A DNA stretch of 64,000 nucleotides from Pelagicoccus albus (GTDB lineage Bacteria; Verrucomicrobiota; Verrucomicrobiia; Opitutales; Opitutaceae): positions 310,001 through 374,000 of the forward strand of contig NZ_JACHVC010000013.1 in the NCBI RefSeq assembly GCF_014230145.1, read 5' to 3'. Below, piece by piece: positions 9,062-19,648 of this stretch. The notes beneath the pieces were generated by a model that ran no database searches, was not told the DNA's origin, and saw only the letters and a program-made list of their open reading frames with translations. Position 1 is the first letter of the stretch. Every line of letters starts with the position of its first letter. The position numbers and the translations under genes are program-made.

Positions 9062-9457
9062 TCAACCTCCGGTAAACACCACACGAAATCCAGCGGACTC
9101 CAGAGCCTCCTTGGCTTCGTCTCGCTTGTCCCCTTGGATTTCGATGTTTCCGTTTTTGACCGCTCCTCCGACTCCGCAACGCTTCTGGATCGACTTAGCG
9201 AGGGACTGCTTCTCGTCGATGGAAATTCCTTTCCATCCAGAAACGACGGTGACGGTCTTGCCTCCGCGGCCGGACTTCTCGCGGCGAACATCCAAACGGC
9301 CCCGATCCTTATTAGTCTTAGGAGCAGGAGTTACTTTCGCGGGCTGAGCCGGCGTTGCCGGGCCACTGGGTAGATCGCCCAAATTCAAAGCTCCAAATGG
9401 ATTCGACGAAAGTTCGCCGCCCCCATCCGTTCCGATTCGCTTTTTGTTTTTGCCCAT
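9062..9457 (-). CDS. yciH: SUI1/YciH-family translation factor (eIF1-like)
   Basis: 131 aa from the ATG at 9457 (MGKNKKRIGTDGG). The longer frame beginning at 9511 would overlap the upstream gene and is less likely. The C-terminal half is a SUI1 domain: GRGGKTVTVVSGWKGI, then KRCGVGGAVKNGNIEIQGD, where the VGG-K-G-IEIQG core is diagnostic. The N-terminal half is Pro/Ala-rich linker. Bacterial YciH is reported to influence start-codon fidelity. One base separates it from the upstream gene's stop codon, so the two are almost certainly co-transcribed and coupled. Confidence 0.85.
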   Translation of the reverse strand: MGKNKKRIGTDGGGELSSNPFGALNLGDLPSGPATPAQPAKVTPAPKTNKDRGRLDVRREKSGRGGKTVTVVSGWKGISIDEKQSLAKSIQKRCGVGGAVKNGNIEIQGDKRDEAKEALESAGFRVVFTGG

Positions 9458-9458
9458 C

Positions 9459-9704
9459 TCAGGAAAAATCGGTTCTCCCTCCGCAACGCCCTTTCGGGAT
9501 GTCAGTCTCACCCCTGAGATGCGCGAGGGCCTTCAAGTAGCTACGATTCTTGAGAAAATGTTTCAACCGAGCATCCAAATCTTTTCGATGGGTAACTAGA
9601 GCCGTATCGACGAAGGTCATACTCTCCTTGATTTGGGCGGCGTCGGCCCGCTCGATGGCATCCTGCAACTTCTCAAGCGAATCTTTGATCTGTTCCTCTA
9701 TCAT
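9459..9704 (-). CDS. small conserved-looking helical protein
   Basis: 81 aa from the ATG at 9704 (MIEEQIKDSLEKLQDAI); an upstream ATG at 9737 would add 11 residues. It is predicted almost entirely helical and amphipathic, with charged heptad-like spacing over residues 1-45, and ends in a basic, Gly-rich tail. No family is recognised. It sits one base upstream of the SUI1 gene, which suggests a link to translation, but that is context only. Confidence 0.6.
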   Translation of the reverse strand: MIEEQIKDSLEKLQDAIERADAAQIKESMTFVDTALVTHRKDLDARLKHFLKNRSYLKALAHLRGETDIPKGRCGGRTDFS

Positions 9705-9838
9705 CACGATCGCTTCCTTCGCATAACAAAGGACCATACCGCAAGCTCTAGTTCGGGCCAGGTCTCGCTATTGCGACTGGAATCAGCTTTCTGCAGTCCG
9801 AGAAGCGGCCTTAGAAATGTAAAAGCTAGGGCCTATCG

Positions 9839-9857
9839 GAGTTTGACAGTCAAACTC
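9839..9857. promoter_or_regulatory. perfect palindrome upstream of sucA
   Basis: A 19-bp palindrome with 9-bp arms around one central base (GAGTTTGAC-a-GTCAAACTC), 106 bp before the sucA ATG. A TTGACA hexamer (9843-9848), resembling a -35 box, lies inside it, so a protein bound there would block RNA polymerase. The regulator is unknown. Confidence 0.5.
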
Positions 9858-9962
9858 TTAGATTAATTACCCCGTTTTGCTTTACTCCCTACCCTCCTAT
9901 GCTTAACGCTATTCGTCTTTCCAACTTCGGCCAACTAACGACACCTACAGAAAATTCCAGGA

Positions 9963-12701
9963 ATGGTCACATTCGCTACGCGTTCTAACGCTGACTTGAT
10001 TGATCTCAACTACGAGAAGTGGAAATCGGATCCCGCTTCGGTAGACGAGAAATGGCAGGCTTTCTTCGAAGGCTTTGAGCTCGCTCTCGCCACAGCGCCC
10101 TCTCCAAAATCCTCACAAGGACCCTCCGTCAAGTCTGGCTCCAATGCGGCCAAGCAGATGAACGTCTCGAGTCTCATCTACGCTTACCGTAGCCTCGGAC
10201 ACACTCAGGCCAAGATCAACCCACTAGACGAGACGACTCCACTCAACCCGAGCCTACAGCTCGAAGAGTTCGGCCTTAGCGAAGCGGACCTTAACTCATC
10301 CTTCAACTCAGGACACTTCCTCGATGGACAGCCCTTGAAGCTGAAGGACCTGATCGAAGCCCTGAAGAAGACCTATTGTTCTAGCATTGGATACGAGTAT
10401 ATCCACATGCAGAATACAGAAGCCCGCCGTTGGATTCAGTCAAAGATAGAGCCCTTGCAAGGAGCGATCGATTTCTCCGACAAAATAAAGACGCGAATCC
10501 TTCGGAAAGTCTTTGCGGCAGAGTCTTTCGAAAGTTTCCTCCATACACGCTACACGGGACAAAAACGCTTCTCGCTGGAAGGCGGGGAAACTCTGATTCC
10601 TTGCTTGGACAACGTACTCGAGCACTGCGGACGCCTCGGAATCAAAGAGGTAGTCATGGGCATGGCCCACCGTGGTCGCCTCAACGTTTTGGCGAACACC
10701 CTCAAAAAATCCTACGAATTCGTTTTTGAGGAGTTCGGCGAGGAGTATGTTCCCGACACCGTCGGCGGTGACGGAGACGTGAAGTACCATCTTGGATACG
10801 AAAAAGTCATCGAAACCAAAGAAGGTCACTACGTCGAGATTCGCCTGGCCTCCAACCCTTCCCACCTCGAGGCAGTCAACCCCGTCGTAGAGGGCAAAGC
10901 TCGAGCCAGACAACGCATTCTCAACGATACCAAGCGAGACAAGGTGCTTCCAGTTCTCGTTCATGGCGACGCCGCTTTTGCAGGTCAGGGCTTGGTCACT
11001 GAAGTGCTAAACTCCTCTCAGCTTCCCGGCTACCGCACTGGCGGAACCCTGCACATCATTGTAAATAATCAGATTGGCTTCACCACCACTCCGAAGGAAG
11101 CCCGCTCTACCCGTTACTGTACGGACGTGGCCAAGATGATCGAAGCCCCGATCTTCCACGTCAACGGAGACGACCCCATCGCAGTCGTCTACGTCACCAT
11201 GCTCGCCATCGAATACCGTCAGAAGTTCGGAGCAGACGTTGTAATCGACATGTATTGCTACCGCAAACACGGTCACAACGAGGCGGATGAACCGATGTTC
11301 ACAAATCCAGACCTCTACGACAAGATCTCCAAGCACCCACCGGTGAGCGAGATCATGACCAAGCGACTCGTTGAAGAAGGCACCCTCTCCAAGGAGCAGA
11401 TCGAGGAAATCAAAAGCGAATACGAGACCTCGCTCGCCAACTCTCTCGAGCGTGTGAAAAAAGCCGCCGAAGGTCGGATTGAGCTCAAGAAAGCTCTCGC
11501 GGGATCCAACGCGGTTTTCCAGCCCAAGTACAATTTCACCCCGGTCGAAACCGGAGTTGATCGAGAAACACTCGGCAAGATCGTGCAAGGCCTCACTCGC
11601 CTACCCGCCCACATCAAGCCCAACCGCAAAATCAAGCGCTTCCTCGACACCCGTCGCACTTCCTTCGAAAGCAACGGAACCATCGATTGGGCTTACGGCG
11701 AGGCATTGGCATTCGGAAGCCTGCTCAACCAAGGCACTCCCGTTCGCCTATCAGGTCAGGACTCGGAACGTGGTACCTTCAGTCATCGCCACTCCGTCAT
11801 CCACGACGCCAAGACAGACGAGCGTTACATTCCGCTCCTCAACATCGACGAAAACCAAGCTCGATTCTGCGTCTACAATTCTCTGCTTTCAGAAGCCGCG
11901 GTTCTCGGCTTCGACTTCGGCTACTCCTTGGATTACCCCCGCATGCTCTGCATTTGGGAGGCCCAATTTGGCGACTTCGCTAACGGAGCCCAAGTCATTA
12001 TCGACCAATTCATAGCCTCCTCCGAATCGAAATGGGGACGCGTATCGGGATTGGTAATGCTTCTTCCTCACGGTTATGAAGGCCAGGGTCCCGAGCACTC
12101 CTCCGCGAGACTCGAACGCTTCCTCCAATCTTGTGCCGAGGACAATATTCAAGTCTGCAACATGACCAATTCCGCTCAGTACTTCCATCTTCTGCGCCGG
12201 CAGATGATGCGTGAGTTCCGCAAGCCTTTGGTCATTATGTCTCCAAAATCGATGCTGCGACTAAAGGACGCCGCATCCACCTGGGACGAAGTGGAGTCTG
12301 GTTCTTTCCAAGAAATCATCGACGACGACCAGATTACAGCTGCCAAGACGAAGCGACTCATTCTCTGCTCCGGAAAAGTCTATTACGATATCCGCAAAAA
12401 GCAGGCCGAGTTGAATGACAAGTCGACCGCAGTGATACGCGTTGAGCAACTCTACCCGCTTCACACCGAAAAGCTAAAAGAGTTGGCCAAGAAATACTCC
12501 AAAGTGACCAACCTCGTATGGTGCCAAGAAGAATCCCAAAACATGGGAGCCTACTCTTTCATCGCTCCTCAGCTTGAAGAGATCTTCGGCAAGAAGCCTG
12601 CGTACGCTGGCCGCGGAGCATCCGCAAGCCCCGCAGTCGGGGTGATGGTGCTGCACAAGAAGGAACTCGCGCAGCTGCTCGAAGACGCCTTCACACTCTG
12701 A
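9963..12701 (+). CDS. sucA: 2-oxoglutarate dehydrogenase E1 component
   Basis: 912 aa thiamine-diphosphate enzyme that decarboxylates 2-oxoglutarate and reductively succinylates the lipoyl arm of E2. Seen: the N-terminal [16 protein letters not shown]-type E2-binding segment (residues about 12-35); the [12 protein letters not shown] ThDP-domain motif; the [10 protein letters not shown] and [19 protein letters not shown] cofactor and metal motifs; and a C-terminal transketolase-like domain with [22 protein letters not shown]. Length matches the bacterial family (about 900-950 aa). First gene of sucA-sucB-x-lpd, with 29 bp to sucB. Confidence 0.98.
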   Translation: MVTFATRSNADLIDLNYEKWKSDPASVDEKWQAFFEGFELALATAPSPKSSQGPSVKSGSNAAKQMNVSSLIYAYRSLGHTQAKINPLDETTPLNPSLQLEEFGLSEADLNSSFNSGHFLDGQPLKLKDLIEALKKTYCSSIGYEYIHMQNTEARRWIQSKIEPLQGAIDFSDKIKTRILRKVFAAESFESFLHTRYTGQKRFSLEGGETLIPCLDNVLEHCGRLGIKEVVMGMAHRGRLNVLANTLKKSYEFVFEEFGEEYVPDTVGGDGDVKYHLGYEKVIETKEGHYVEIRLASNPSHLEAVNPVVEGKARARQRILNDTKRDKVLPVLVHGDAAFAGQGLVTEVLNSSQLPGYRTGGTLHIIVNNQIGFTTTPKEARSTRYCTDVAKMIEAPIFHVNGDDPIAVVYVTMLAIEYRQKFGADVVIDMYCYRKHGHNEADEPMFTNPDLYDKISKHPPVSEIMTKRLVEEGTLSKEQIEEIKSEYETSLANSLERVKKAAEGRIELKKALAGSNAVFQPKYNFTPVETGVDRETLGKIVQGLTRLPAHIKPNRKIKRFLDTRRTSFESNGTIDWAYGEALAFGSLLNQGTPVRLSGQDSERGTFSHRHSVIHDAKTDERYIPLLNIDENQARFCVYNSLLSEAAVLGFDFGYSLDYPRMLCIWEAQFGDFANGAQVIIDQFIASSESKWGRVSGLVMLLPHGYEGQGPEHSSARLERFLQSCAEDNIQVCNMTNSAQYFHLLRRQMMREFRKPLVIMSPKSMLRLKDAASTWDEVESGSFQEIIDDDQITAAKTKRLILCSGKVYYDIRKKQAELNDKSTAVIRVEQLYPLHTEKLKELAKKYSKVTNLVWCQEESQNMGAYSFIAPQLEEIFGKKPAYAGRGASASPAVGVMVLHKKELAQLLEDAFTL

Positions 12702-12730
12702 TTTTTCTAACCGACTACTGACAAATAAGC

Positions 12731-13942
12731 ATGGCAACTGAAGTAATAGTGCCCGCCCTCGGCGAATCTATCACGTCCGGCATCATCGCCGCGTGGAACG
12801 TAAAAGAAGGAGACTACGTCGAAAAAGACCAAGTCCTATACGAACTGGAAACTGACAAAATCACTTCCGAAGGGCTCGCTGAAGTAGCAGGCGTCGTATC
12901 CCTGAAAGCCGAAGAAGGTGACGAAGTAGATATCGGAGCCGTTATCGCGACGATTGACGAATCCGCCTCCGCTCCAGCAGGCGGAAGCTCCGAAAAGAGC
13001 GAATCAACGGCCGCTCCCGCGGAAAATGAGACTCCCGAGAAAAAGTCCGACGCCGTATCCCCGGCTGTTCGTCGCATTGCCGAAGAGGAAAACATCGACC
13101 CAGCCAGCGTTTCAGGTACCGGAAAAGACGGGCGCGTTACCAAGGGCGACATGCTAAAGGCTCAGCCAACTTCCCGCATGCCAGCGGAGAAATCAGAAGC
13201 TCCTGCTCCAAAGCCTGCGGCCAAAGCTCCAGCGCCAACGGGTGAGCGTACGACTCGCAAGCGCATGACTCCGCTCCGTGCCAAGATCGCCGAAAGGCTC
13301 GTCGCGGCTCAGCAGGAAGCCGCCATGCTTACCACTTTCAACGAAGTCGACATGACCGCCGTTATGGGGCTGCGTAAGCAATATCAAGATGCCTTCGTAA
13401 AGAAGAACGGGGTGAAACTCGGTTTCATGTCTCTCTTCGTGAAGGCAGTCGTCAATGCGCTGCAGGAAGTTCCCGGTATCAACGCTCAGATCGACGGAAA
13501 CGATATCGTACAAAATCACTTCTATGACATCGGTATCGCAGTCTCCACGCCGAAAGGCCTGATGGTACCGGTCGTACGCGATTGCGACCAGCTAGGTCTC
13601 GCGGAAATCGAAAAGGAAATCATCAACTACGCGACCAAAGCGCGTGACGGAAAGATCAGCATCGATGACCTTTCGGGCGGCGTATTCACAATTACAAACG
13701 GAGGTATTTTCGGCTCCATGCTTTCCACACCGATCCTGAATGCTCCACAAAGCGGCATTCTCGGCATGCACACGATCCAGCAACGTCCGGTCGCCGTGGA
13801 TGGTAAGGTAGATATCCGCCCCATGATGTACCTAGCCGTATCCTACGATCATCGCATCGTGGACGGAAAGGAAGCAGTCACCTTCCTCGTTAAAGTTAAG
13901 CAAGCCCTGGAAGACCCAGCTCGCCTACTCCTCGGAGTCTAG
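12731..13942 (+). CDS. sucB: dihydrolipoyllysine-residue succinyltransferase (E2 of 2-oxoglutarate dehydrogenase)
   Basis: 403 aa core subunit that transfers succinyl from lipoamide to CoA. Domains in order: N-terminal lipoyl domain (1-78) with the lipoylated Lys in [10 protein letters not shown]; an Ala/Pro/Glu-rich linker; an E1/E3-binding domain (about 108-145, [24 protein letters not shown]); a second Ala/Pro linker; and the catalytic acyltransferase domain (about 175-403) ending in [13 protein letters not shown] with the catalytic His. Succinyl specificity is inferred from position directly after sucA. Co-transcribed with sucA. Confidence 0.97.
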   Translation: MATEVIVPALGESITSGIIAAWNVKEGDYVEKDQVLYELETDKITSEGLAEVAGVVSLKAEEGDEVDIGAVIATIDESASAPAGGSSEKSESTAAPAENETPEKKSDAVSPAVRRIAEEENIDPASVSGTGKDGRVTKGDMLKAQPTSRMPAEKSEAPAPKPAAKAPAPTGERTTRKRMTPLRAKIAERLVAAQQEAAMLTTFNEVDMTAVMGLRKQYQDAFVKKNGVKLGFMSLFVKAVVNALQEVPGINAQIDGNDIVQNHFYDIGIAVSTPKGLMVPVVRDCDQLGLAEIEKEIINYATKARDGKISIDDLSGGVFTITNGGIFGSMLSTPILNAPQSGILGMHTIQQRPVAVDGKVDIRPMMYLAVSYDHRIVDGKEAVTFLVKVKQALEDPARLLLGV

Positions 13943-13957
13943 CGAATGAGACAACTC

Positions 13958-13983
13958 GGCACGAGCGATCTAACGCTCGTGCC
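13958..13983 (+). repeat. intercistronic stem-loop between sucB and the SRPBCC gene
   Basis: Perfect 10-bp stem GGCACGAGCG/CGCTCGTGCC with a 6-nt loop, ending 12 bp before the next ATG. No T-run follows, so it is probably not an efficient terminator. More likely it is a processing or mRNA-protecting hairpin that sets different levels for sucAB and the downstream genes. Confidence 0.55.
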
Positions 13984-13995
13984 CGCCAATCCGTA

Positions 13996-14466
13996 ATGCC
14001 TCCTTCTATCGAACGTAGACTCTACAAGGAGTACGAGATCCATGCCGCCGTATCCGATGTTTGGATAGCGTGGACGACCGAAGACGGAGTGCGCTCCTTT
14101 TTTTCCGAGACTTGCCACATAGGCGAGTCTCCCGGTGATCCATATGAAATCTATTTCAATATGGATGTCGCAGAGGGCCTTCGAGGCTCGGAAGGTTGTA
14201 AGATCCTTCGCAAAGAGCCACACCGAAGATTCGCATTCACATGGAACGCGCCTCCCCATCTCGAACAGGTCCGCAACCAATACACAGTCGTGGAAATACG
14301 CTTTTCCCCGTTGGATAACGAGAAAACCAAAATGACTTTTGTCCACGAAGGCTGGGGAGAGGGAGAACAGTGGGATCAGGCTTACAGCTATTTCGAGCGA
14401 GCCTGGTTCGAATTGGTAATCCCAAAGCTCGAAAAATTTGCCAAAGGCGAAGATCCATGGTCCTAG
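13996..14466 (+). CDS. SRPBCC/AHSA1-like domain protein
   Basis: 156 aa single-domain protein of the START-like helix-grip fold. Seen: EIHAAVSDVWIAWTTEDGVRSFFS at the N terminus (the typical Ahsa1 start), RRFAFTWNAPPH and KTMTFVHEGWGEGEQWDQAYSYFERAW near the C terminus. The family binds hydrophobic ligands or acts as a chaperone cofactor; no specific ligand can be read here. It is embedded between sucB and lpd in the same direction, 53 bp after sucB. Confidence 0.82.
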   Translation: MPPSIERRLYKEYEIHAAVSDVWIAWTTEDGVRSFFSETCHIGESPGDPYEIYFNMDVAEGLRGSEGCKILRKEPHRRFAFTWNAPPHLEQVRNQYTVVEIRFSPLDNEKTKMTFVHEGWGEGEQWDQAYSYFERAWFELVIPKLEKFAKGEDPWS

Positions 14467-14527
14467 TTAACAATCAGAAGAGCTGTTAAATCGTAACTCC
14501 TAACGCTTCCCCGCCCCTCCTAATCTC

Positions 14528-15934
14528 ATGTCCGAATCATCCAATAATCAGTTCGAAGTTGCCATCATCGGTGGCGGTCCTGGCGGCTACGTCGCCGCAA
14601 TTCGCTGCGCTCAGCTCGGTTTGAAAACAGCTCTCGTTGAAAAGCGAAAGACCTTGGGCGGCACCTGCCTAAACGTCGGATGCATTCCGAGCAAAGCCCT
14701 CCTTCACACCAGCGAACAATTTGTTTTTGCGGCCCATCACGCTGCGGAAGCAGGAGTAGAGATAGATGGACAAGTATCCCTCAATCTCGAAACGGTCATG
14801 AAAAAGAAGGACAAGGTGGTCCAGCAACTCACCGGTGGAGTAGACATGCTAGTCAAGAAGCGCGGGATCACACGTTTCGATGGACACGGAAAATTGCTCG
14901 GTGACGGCAAGATCGCAATTGACGACAAAGAGGAGATCACCGCTAAGAATATTATTCTAGCGACTGGCTCATCAGTGGTCGACCTTCCCTTTCTGCCGCA
15001 GGACGGCGAGACTATCGTTTCCTCGGATCAGGCCATCGCCTTCGATTCCGTTCCGGAAAACCTCGTTGTAATCGGTGCGGGCGCCATCGGACTGGAGCTC
15101 GGCTCCGTCTGGGCTCGCTACGGATCGAAAGTCACCGTGGTCGAGTTTCTTCCCAAAGTGGCTGCTGGTTACGATGACGATGTATCCAAACTTTTGGAAC
15201 GCTCTTTCAAGAAACAAGGTTTGAGCATCCATACTAACACCAAGGTAACCGGTACTAAAGAAATCGACGGGAAGCTTAACGTCGTGGCAGAAAAGAAGGG
15301 CAAGGAGCTCACCTTCCCCGCCGACAAAGTCCTCGTGGCAGTCGGGCGTAAGCCGTACACCGAAAACCTCGGTCTCGACTCGGTTGGCATCACTCCCACC
15401 GACCGCGGCTTCATCGAAATCGATGACCACTTCAAGACTTCCGCCGATGGCATTTTCGCGATTGGCGATATCGTTCGCGGCCCCATGCTAGCACACAAGG
15501 CTGAGGAAGAGGGCGTCGCGATAGCTGAAATGATCGCCGGCAAGGCGGGACACGTTAACTACGACGTGATTCCAAACGTCATTTACACCGAACCTGAGGT
15601 TGCCGGCGTGGGAATCACCGAAGCCCAAGCGAAGGATAAGGGGATCGCCGTTAAGGTCGGAAAGTTCCCGCTCACCGGAAACGGACGAGCCATCGCTTCG
15701 GATGCCACCGATGGAATGGTTAAGATCATCGCCTGCGCTGAGACTGACAAAATTCTGGGCGGGCAGATCGTCGCCAAGGGAGCCAGCGAGATGATCTCGG
15801 AAATCGTGACTCACATGGAATACGGCGGCAGTGCCGAGGACCTTGGCAGAACCGTCCACGCCCACCCAACTATCTCCGAAGCGATCAAGGAAGCGGGTCT
15901 CGCCGTAGACAAGGCGGCGATTCACAGCCTGTAG
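14528..15934 (+). CDS. lpd: dihydrolipoyl dehydrogenase (E3)
   Basis: 468 aa FAD/NAD disulfide oxidoreductase that re-oxidises dihydrolipoamide in the 2-oxoacid dehydrogenase complexes. Seen: N-terminal FAD motif [13 protein letters not shown]; redox-active disulfide [19 protein letters not shown] motif [19 protein letters not shown]; second FAD motif [11 protein letters not shown]; and the C-terminal dimerisation domain with the catalytic HAHPTISEA. All catalytic residues are present and the length is typical. Starts 61 bp after the SRPBCC gene and runs 7 bp before the MOSC gene. Confidence 0.98.
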   Translation: MSESSNNQFEVAIIGGGPGGYVAAIRCAQLGLKTALVEKRKTLGGTCLNVGCIPSKALLHTSEQFVFAAHHAAEAGVEIDGQVSLNLETVMKKKDKVVQQLTGGVDMLVKKRGITRFDGHGKLLGDGKIAIDDKEEITAKNIILATGSSVVDLPFLPQDGETIVSSDQAIAFDSVPENLVVIGAGAIGLELGSVWARYGSKVTVVEFLPKVAAGYDDDVSKLLERSFKKQGLSIHTNTKVTGTKEIDGKLNVVAEKKGKELTFPADKVLVAVGRKPYTENLGLDSVGITPTDRGFIEIDDHFKTSADGIFAIGDIVRGPMLAHKAEEEGVAIAEMIAGKAGHVNYDVIPNVIYTEPEVAGVGITEAQAKDKGIAVKVGKFPLTGNGRAIASDATDGMVKIIACAETDKILGGQIVAKGASEMISEIVTHMEYGGSAEDLGRTVHAHPTISEAIKEAGLAVDKAAIHSL

Positions 15935-15941
15935 TTTTCGA

Positions 15942-16499
15942 ATGTCACAGCACGCTACTCTCGATTTTCTCGACGCCCACCGCGATTGGGTTTTGGACGC
16001 TCCCAAAGATGACGCTCCAATACTTACTTTGTGCGTGCGGCCAAACGAGGGTGAGCGTGAATTTGTGAAAACCTTAAGCCTAGACCCCGAGCAAGGGGTC
16101 GTAGGCGATCGTTGGATACGTAAAACCTGGATCTACACTCCGGATGGAAAGCCTGATCCGCGCATACAAGTCTGCATCCTAGGATCCCGAGTACTACAGC
16201 TCATCCGCCGCGATCCGGACGGAATGACCTATCCGGGTGACAACATCATCGCAGACATGGATTTCTCCGAGATGAACATGCCGGTAGGACAGCTTCTGCA
16301 AGTCGGATCCGCCGTCATCGAAGTGTCAGACGTTTTCAATACAGCTTGTTCCAAGTGGAACGTGCGCCATGGGAAGGAATCCATAAAATGGATCAACTTG
16401 CCCGAGAACAAACCGCACCGCTTGCGGGGTGTGCTTTGCAAAGTCGTAAAGGCCGGTGAAGTCAGCCTGACCGACAAGATTCGCAAAGTTTGCTCCTAA
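15942..16499 (+). CDS. MOSC-domain protein
   Basis: 185 aa. MOSC domains are sulfur-carrier or molybdenum-cofactor-handling folds related to the C terminus of MoCo sulfurase. Seen: GVVGDRWIRKTW (the VxGDxH-like strand), a PGDNIIADMDFSEMNMPVGQLLQVG core, and the single conserved Cys in NTACSKW proposed to carry sulfur. It follows lpd by 7 bp and is probably read through from it. Its stop overlaps, tail to tail, the stop of the opposing permease gene (16496-16499). The substrate is unknown. Confidence 0.82.
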   Translation: MSQHATLDFLDAHRDWVLDAPKDDAPILTLCVRPNEGEREFVKTLSLDPEQGVVGDRWIRKTWIYTPDGKPDPRIQVCILGSRVLQLIRRDPDGMTYPGDNIIADMDFSEMNMPVGQLLQVGSAVIEVSDVFNTACSKWNVRHGKESIKWINLPENKPHRLRGVLCKVVKAGEVSLTDKIRKVCS

Positions 16500-18151
16500 G
16501 TCGTTTCTACGTTTCCTTTCGCGAGTATAACGCTGGAGCGATCTTCGCCCGTTGCCTTCTCCACTTTCGCGGCAACGACCGGTTCTTTTTCGATCAAGAA
16601 AACTTTGACGAGAACGAGCACTAAGATAGCTGACGCATAACCGGCTACAGTTCCCCACACTGGACCAAGTCCAGTCGTTATATCTGTATCCAAAACTTGG
16701 AAGTTGTGAAGGATACCCAGAGCAGATAAAACCGCCGCCGTTCCAAGCCAACTTAAGGCCGCAGAGAATTTTCGATCGATGAAAGCCACCATAATCGAAG
16801 CCAATACGATAGAGGCGTAGAGCCAACCTTGCTCGAGAGCGAAAACGCCTTTGGCAAAAAAGCCGCCTTCGATCGCGAGGTGGTTCAATAACTCCGAAGA
16901 ATACGGTATACCCTCGGCTCCATAGCCAGCTCCACTGAGTACTCGTTTGGCCACCAGAGCCGCGAAAGCGCCAATCCCGGGAATGAGTCCCACCGCGACG
17001 GCCGGTATATGACGTTTAGGCACCGCCGCGAAAGCCTGGGTGCCAATGGTAATTCCGATCCAAATCAAGATAGCCATTCCCGCTTCGATCGGCACATAAG
17101 AGGAGAGAAATCCAATTAGCCCCGAGAAACACAAAACTCCCATCACTACCCCATTGATTAACGAATAGCCTGACCTTGCCCCAATCTCTTTCCAACCCGC
17201 ATGCCCAATAAAAAGTGTAGTCGGAAATGGAGCGCCTAAGCCTCCTGCGACCAAGGTTCCAAGGCCATTCACAATTAGCGAAGAACGGGGAGCAAAACTG
17301 TCCCCTGCCGCAGCCGCGGACTCCAGGGCTTGCATTGATCCAACGACATTCATCAGTCCCATGGGTATCATCACCGCCGCGAAGCCGAGCAAGCGTTCGG
17401 GTGAGGCAAACGCCTCCAAACCGTAGGGCAACGGCAAATACAAGCCTAATGGTATGCTGGACTCGCTGAGCGAAGCGACCGGACTCTCCATTCCAAAGGC
17501 ATGGCTAATCCAGGCAATTGCGATCCCGAATATGAGCACAATCAATCCGCCGGGAATTCTCCATTTGATGGTCACCGAGCCATAATAGAAATAGAGTACT
17601 AGAAACAGCGTCGAGAGTCCCACCAACGGGAATGCATAAGAACGAAAGGCATAGTCCGCTGCGATGAAGAACAGTCCCACGGAGGCCAAGGCCGATAGCA
17701 GAGCTGCTCGCGCCGCAACCTTGCGCAGGTGGTGCACGAAGAAGGCGCCGACTACTTCGATAAGTCCGGATCCAAAACAGGCTACAACTCCTGCCATCCA
17801 CGCGATATGATCCGCCTCTTCCTTACTAGCTCCATTCGACAATGCGATTTGCTGAGCCGGAGCCATCACGTAGAAGGTAAAGAAAAAGATGGGCAGAAGA
17901 TTAATGCCGTAAGGCAGAGCGCAGACGTCATTGCGATTAGTCCGGGTCGCCAAAGACTTAGCCTGCCAAGCGTAGAAAACATTTCCGAAGATCAAGCCCA
18001 TGCCCAGCCCTGGCAGAACACGAGTCGCCACAAACTCCGGGCTAAATCCGAGAACAAAGGTACTCAGATTTATGATAAGCAGCAGGTTTACGAAATTGTT
18101 TAGTCCGAGACCGAAGAAACCGTCCCAATCTCCCTTGGCGATCCACTTCAT
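16496..18151 (-). CDS. NCS2-like (xanthine/uracil/AzgA-type) membrane permease
   Basis: 551 aa with about 12-14 hydrophobic segments. The N terminus (GLGLNNFVNLLLIINLSTFVLG) and the NDVCALPYGINLLPIFFFTF region resemble putative NCS2-type permeases of environmental bacteria rather than E. coli UraA or XanQ. The C-terminal 30 residues are hydrophilic. A solute-proton symport role in nucleobase or related uptake is inferred from the family only. The P450 gene ends 10 bp upstream on the same strand, so the two probably form one transcript, suggesting import of a P450 substrate or export of its product. Confidence 0.7.
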   Translation of the reverse strand: MKWIAKGDWDGFFGLGLNNFVNLLLIINLSTFVLGFSPEFVATRVLPGLGMGLIFGNVFYAWQAKSLATRTNRNDVCALPYGINLLPIFFFTFYVMAPAQQIALSNGASKEEADHIAWMAGVVACFGSGLIEVVGAFFVHHLRKVAARAALLSALASVGLFFIAADYAFRSYAFPLVGLSTLFLVLYFYYGSVTIKWRIPGGLIVLIFGIAIAWISHAFGMESPVASLSESSIPLGLYLPLPYGLEAFASPERLLGFAAVMIPMGLMNVVGSMQALESAAAAGDSFAPRSSLIVNGLGTLVAGGLGAPFPTTLFIGHAGWKEIGARSGYSLINGVVMGVLCFSGLIGFLSSYVPIEAGMAILIWIGITIGTQAFAAVPKRHIPAVAVGLIPGIGAFAALVAKRVLSGAGYGAEGIPYSSELLNHLAIEGGFFAKGVFALEQGWLYASIVLASIMVAFIDRKFSAALSWLGTAAVLSALGILHNFQVLDTDITTGLGPVWGTVAGYASAILVLVLVKVFLIEKEPVVAAKVEKATGEDRSSVILAKGNVETT

Positions 18152-18161
18152 ACGATACCTT

Positions 18162-19481
18162 TTATTTGGAACGAGCCACGAAACGTCCTGAAATATCGGA
18201 TACTTGCGGAACCCCGTAGTTAAGATTCACCTTAATGTCGCTCTCCGAGGTTTGCTCCAAATCGTAATTCGCCAGGATATTCGCAAGGGCTATCGGCATA
18301 TGAACGCGGGCGAGATTCATTCCCAAACAAATATGGGTACTCCCGCCAAAGGTGCCTTGGCTCTTCTTTGGATATTTCTTTTCGAGCCACCGAGCTGGCT
18401 TGAAGGTGTAAGGATCCTCATAAATCTCCTCCAAAAAATGGGGCAGCGTCTGCATGTGGAGAACCTTGTCGCCCTTCTCTAGCGGGTAACCCATAAATTC
18501 GAACGGAGTTGCGACCGTGCGTGCGAGAACAGGCGCCGCAGGGAACATCCTCTCGATTTCCATAATGGTCGCTTTGAGCTTCGGAAAAGCTTCCATGCCC
18601 CGAGCAAAGGATTCGGGCCCATACCCCTCCAACTCCTTCCGAAGCTCTGCCTGCAGATCGTCGTCCGCTAAGATGTGCTGCAAGCCGCAGTTTAGAAGTT
18701 TTGCGGTGTTCCCGGTACCTGCCATAAGCAGCAGGTAAGCCTCGGAAACCAGCTCCTGCAGGTCTACCTGCCCATCGTTGTCTTCTAAAGTCAAAGATAA
18801 CACTTCCGAGAAATTGTCCTCTGCCTTCTCGGGCAATCGAGCAATGCGCTCCTTCACAAGCTCTGCCAAGAGGTTGAAAACAAAGTTCTTGTCGGCCAGA
18901 AACGCTTCGCTGGCGTAGAACGCGTCCCGACGCGATTTCTCCCAAACTGTGGCTCCGATAAAACTCTCCTCAAAACGGATAAAGACCTTGATTGCCTCCT
19001 CGCTGAGGGGCGCTTGCAAAACCGTCTTGGAGTTTGCGCAAGTGAGGGCGCTCATGAAAAAGTCAGCCAATGAGGTCTGCTGGCCTTCGATATCGGCCAA
19101 TCTCGATTTGAGGACTCCATCAATACTTGGAATCCAACGCCCGATGGCGCTCATGGCGAATCCTGGCTTGAGTTGACGACGCTTACGCCGGTGCGGTTTG
19201 CCATCCATTTGAGTAACGTGCCGATCGCCCATAACGTCTCTAAAAGGAGACAAAGCCGAATGGTAGTCCCACATGTCCGGATTTCTCCACGCTACATCGT
19301 TTGCCTCCATTCCACCGAGACAAATCCACTTCTCGCCGCGAAATTGGACCGTGTAAATCGGTCCCAACTTCCGATAGGCGGAAAGGTGATCGAAAGAATC
19401 GAGCTCTGTCTCCTCGCTCGCTGAGTACCCAGCGAAATCTAGCTCGTAGGAGGGAATTTCGGGTAGAGATTTTGTTGGCAC
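18162..19481 (-). CDS. cytochrome P450 with atypical I-helix
   Basis: 439 aa soluble bacterial P450. Seen: the haem-ligand loop FGGSTHICLG with Cys385 (the usual fourth-position Gly is Ser); the K-helix ExxR as EIER before MFPAAPVLART; and HRRKRRQLKPGF of the C-helix. In the I-helix the sequence is LLMAGTGNTAKLL (residues 251-263). The conserved acid/alcohol pair of oxygen-activating P450s is therefore replaced by Gly257 and Asn258. This suggests unusual chemistry such as peroxide-driven or reductive use, but the protein may still be a mono-oxygenase. No ferredoxin or reductase gene is adjacent. Divergent from the Fur-family gene across a 260-bp region with three operators. Confidence 0.92.
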   Translation of the reverse strand: MPTKSLPEIPSYELDFAGYSASEETELDSFDHLSAYRKLGPIYTVQFRGEKWICLGGMEANDVAWRNPDMWDYHSALSPFRDVMGDRHVTQMDGKPHRRKRRQLKPGFAMSAIGRWIPSIDGVLKSRLADIEGQQTSLADFFMSALTCANSKTVLQAPLSEEAIKVFIRFEESFIGATVWEKSRRDAFYASEAFLADKNFVFNLLAELVKERIARLPEKAEDNFSEVLSLTLEDNDGQVDLQELVSEAYLLLMAGTGNTAKLLNCGLQHILADDDLQAELRKELEGYGPESFARGMEAFPKLKATIMEIERMFPAAPVLARTVATPFEFMGYPLEKGDKVLHMQTLPHFLEEIYEDPYTFKPARWLEKKYPKKSQGTFGGSTHICLGMNLARVHMPIALANILANYDLEQTSESDIKVNLNYGVPQVSDISGRFVARSK

Positions 19482-19648
19482 GGCAATCGGCTAGCAATCC
19501 ACGCGCCTCAAAAAGCAGAGCCGGCCAATTCGGTAACAATGCGGAAAGTAAGGGAACCTACGACCCCCTGAAGGTCCTCCATCACTCGCTTACGGCTCGA
19601 TTCCTGCAGTTTGAGGACCTAGCGAATCGACACTTTTTTCGCATTTGT

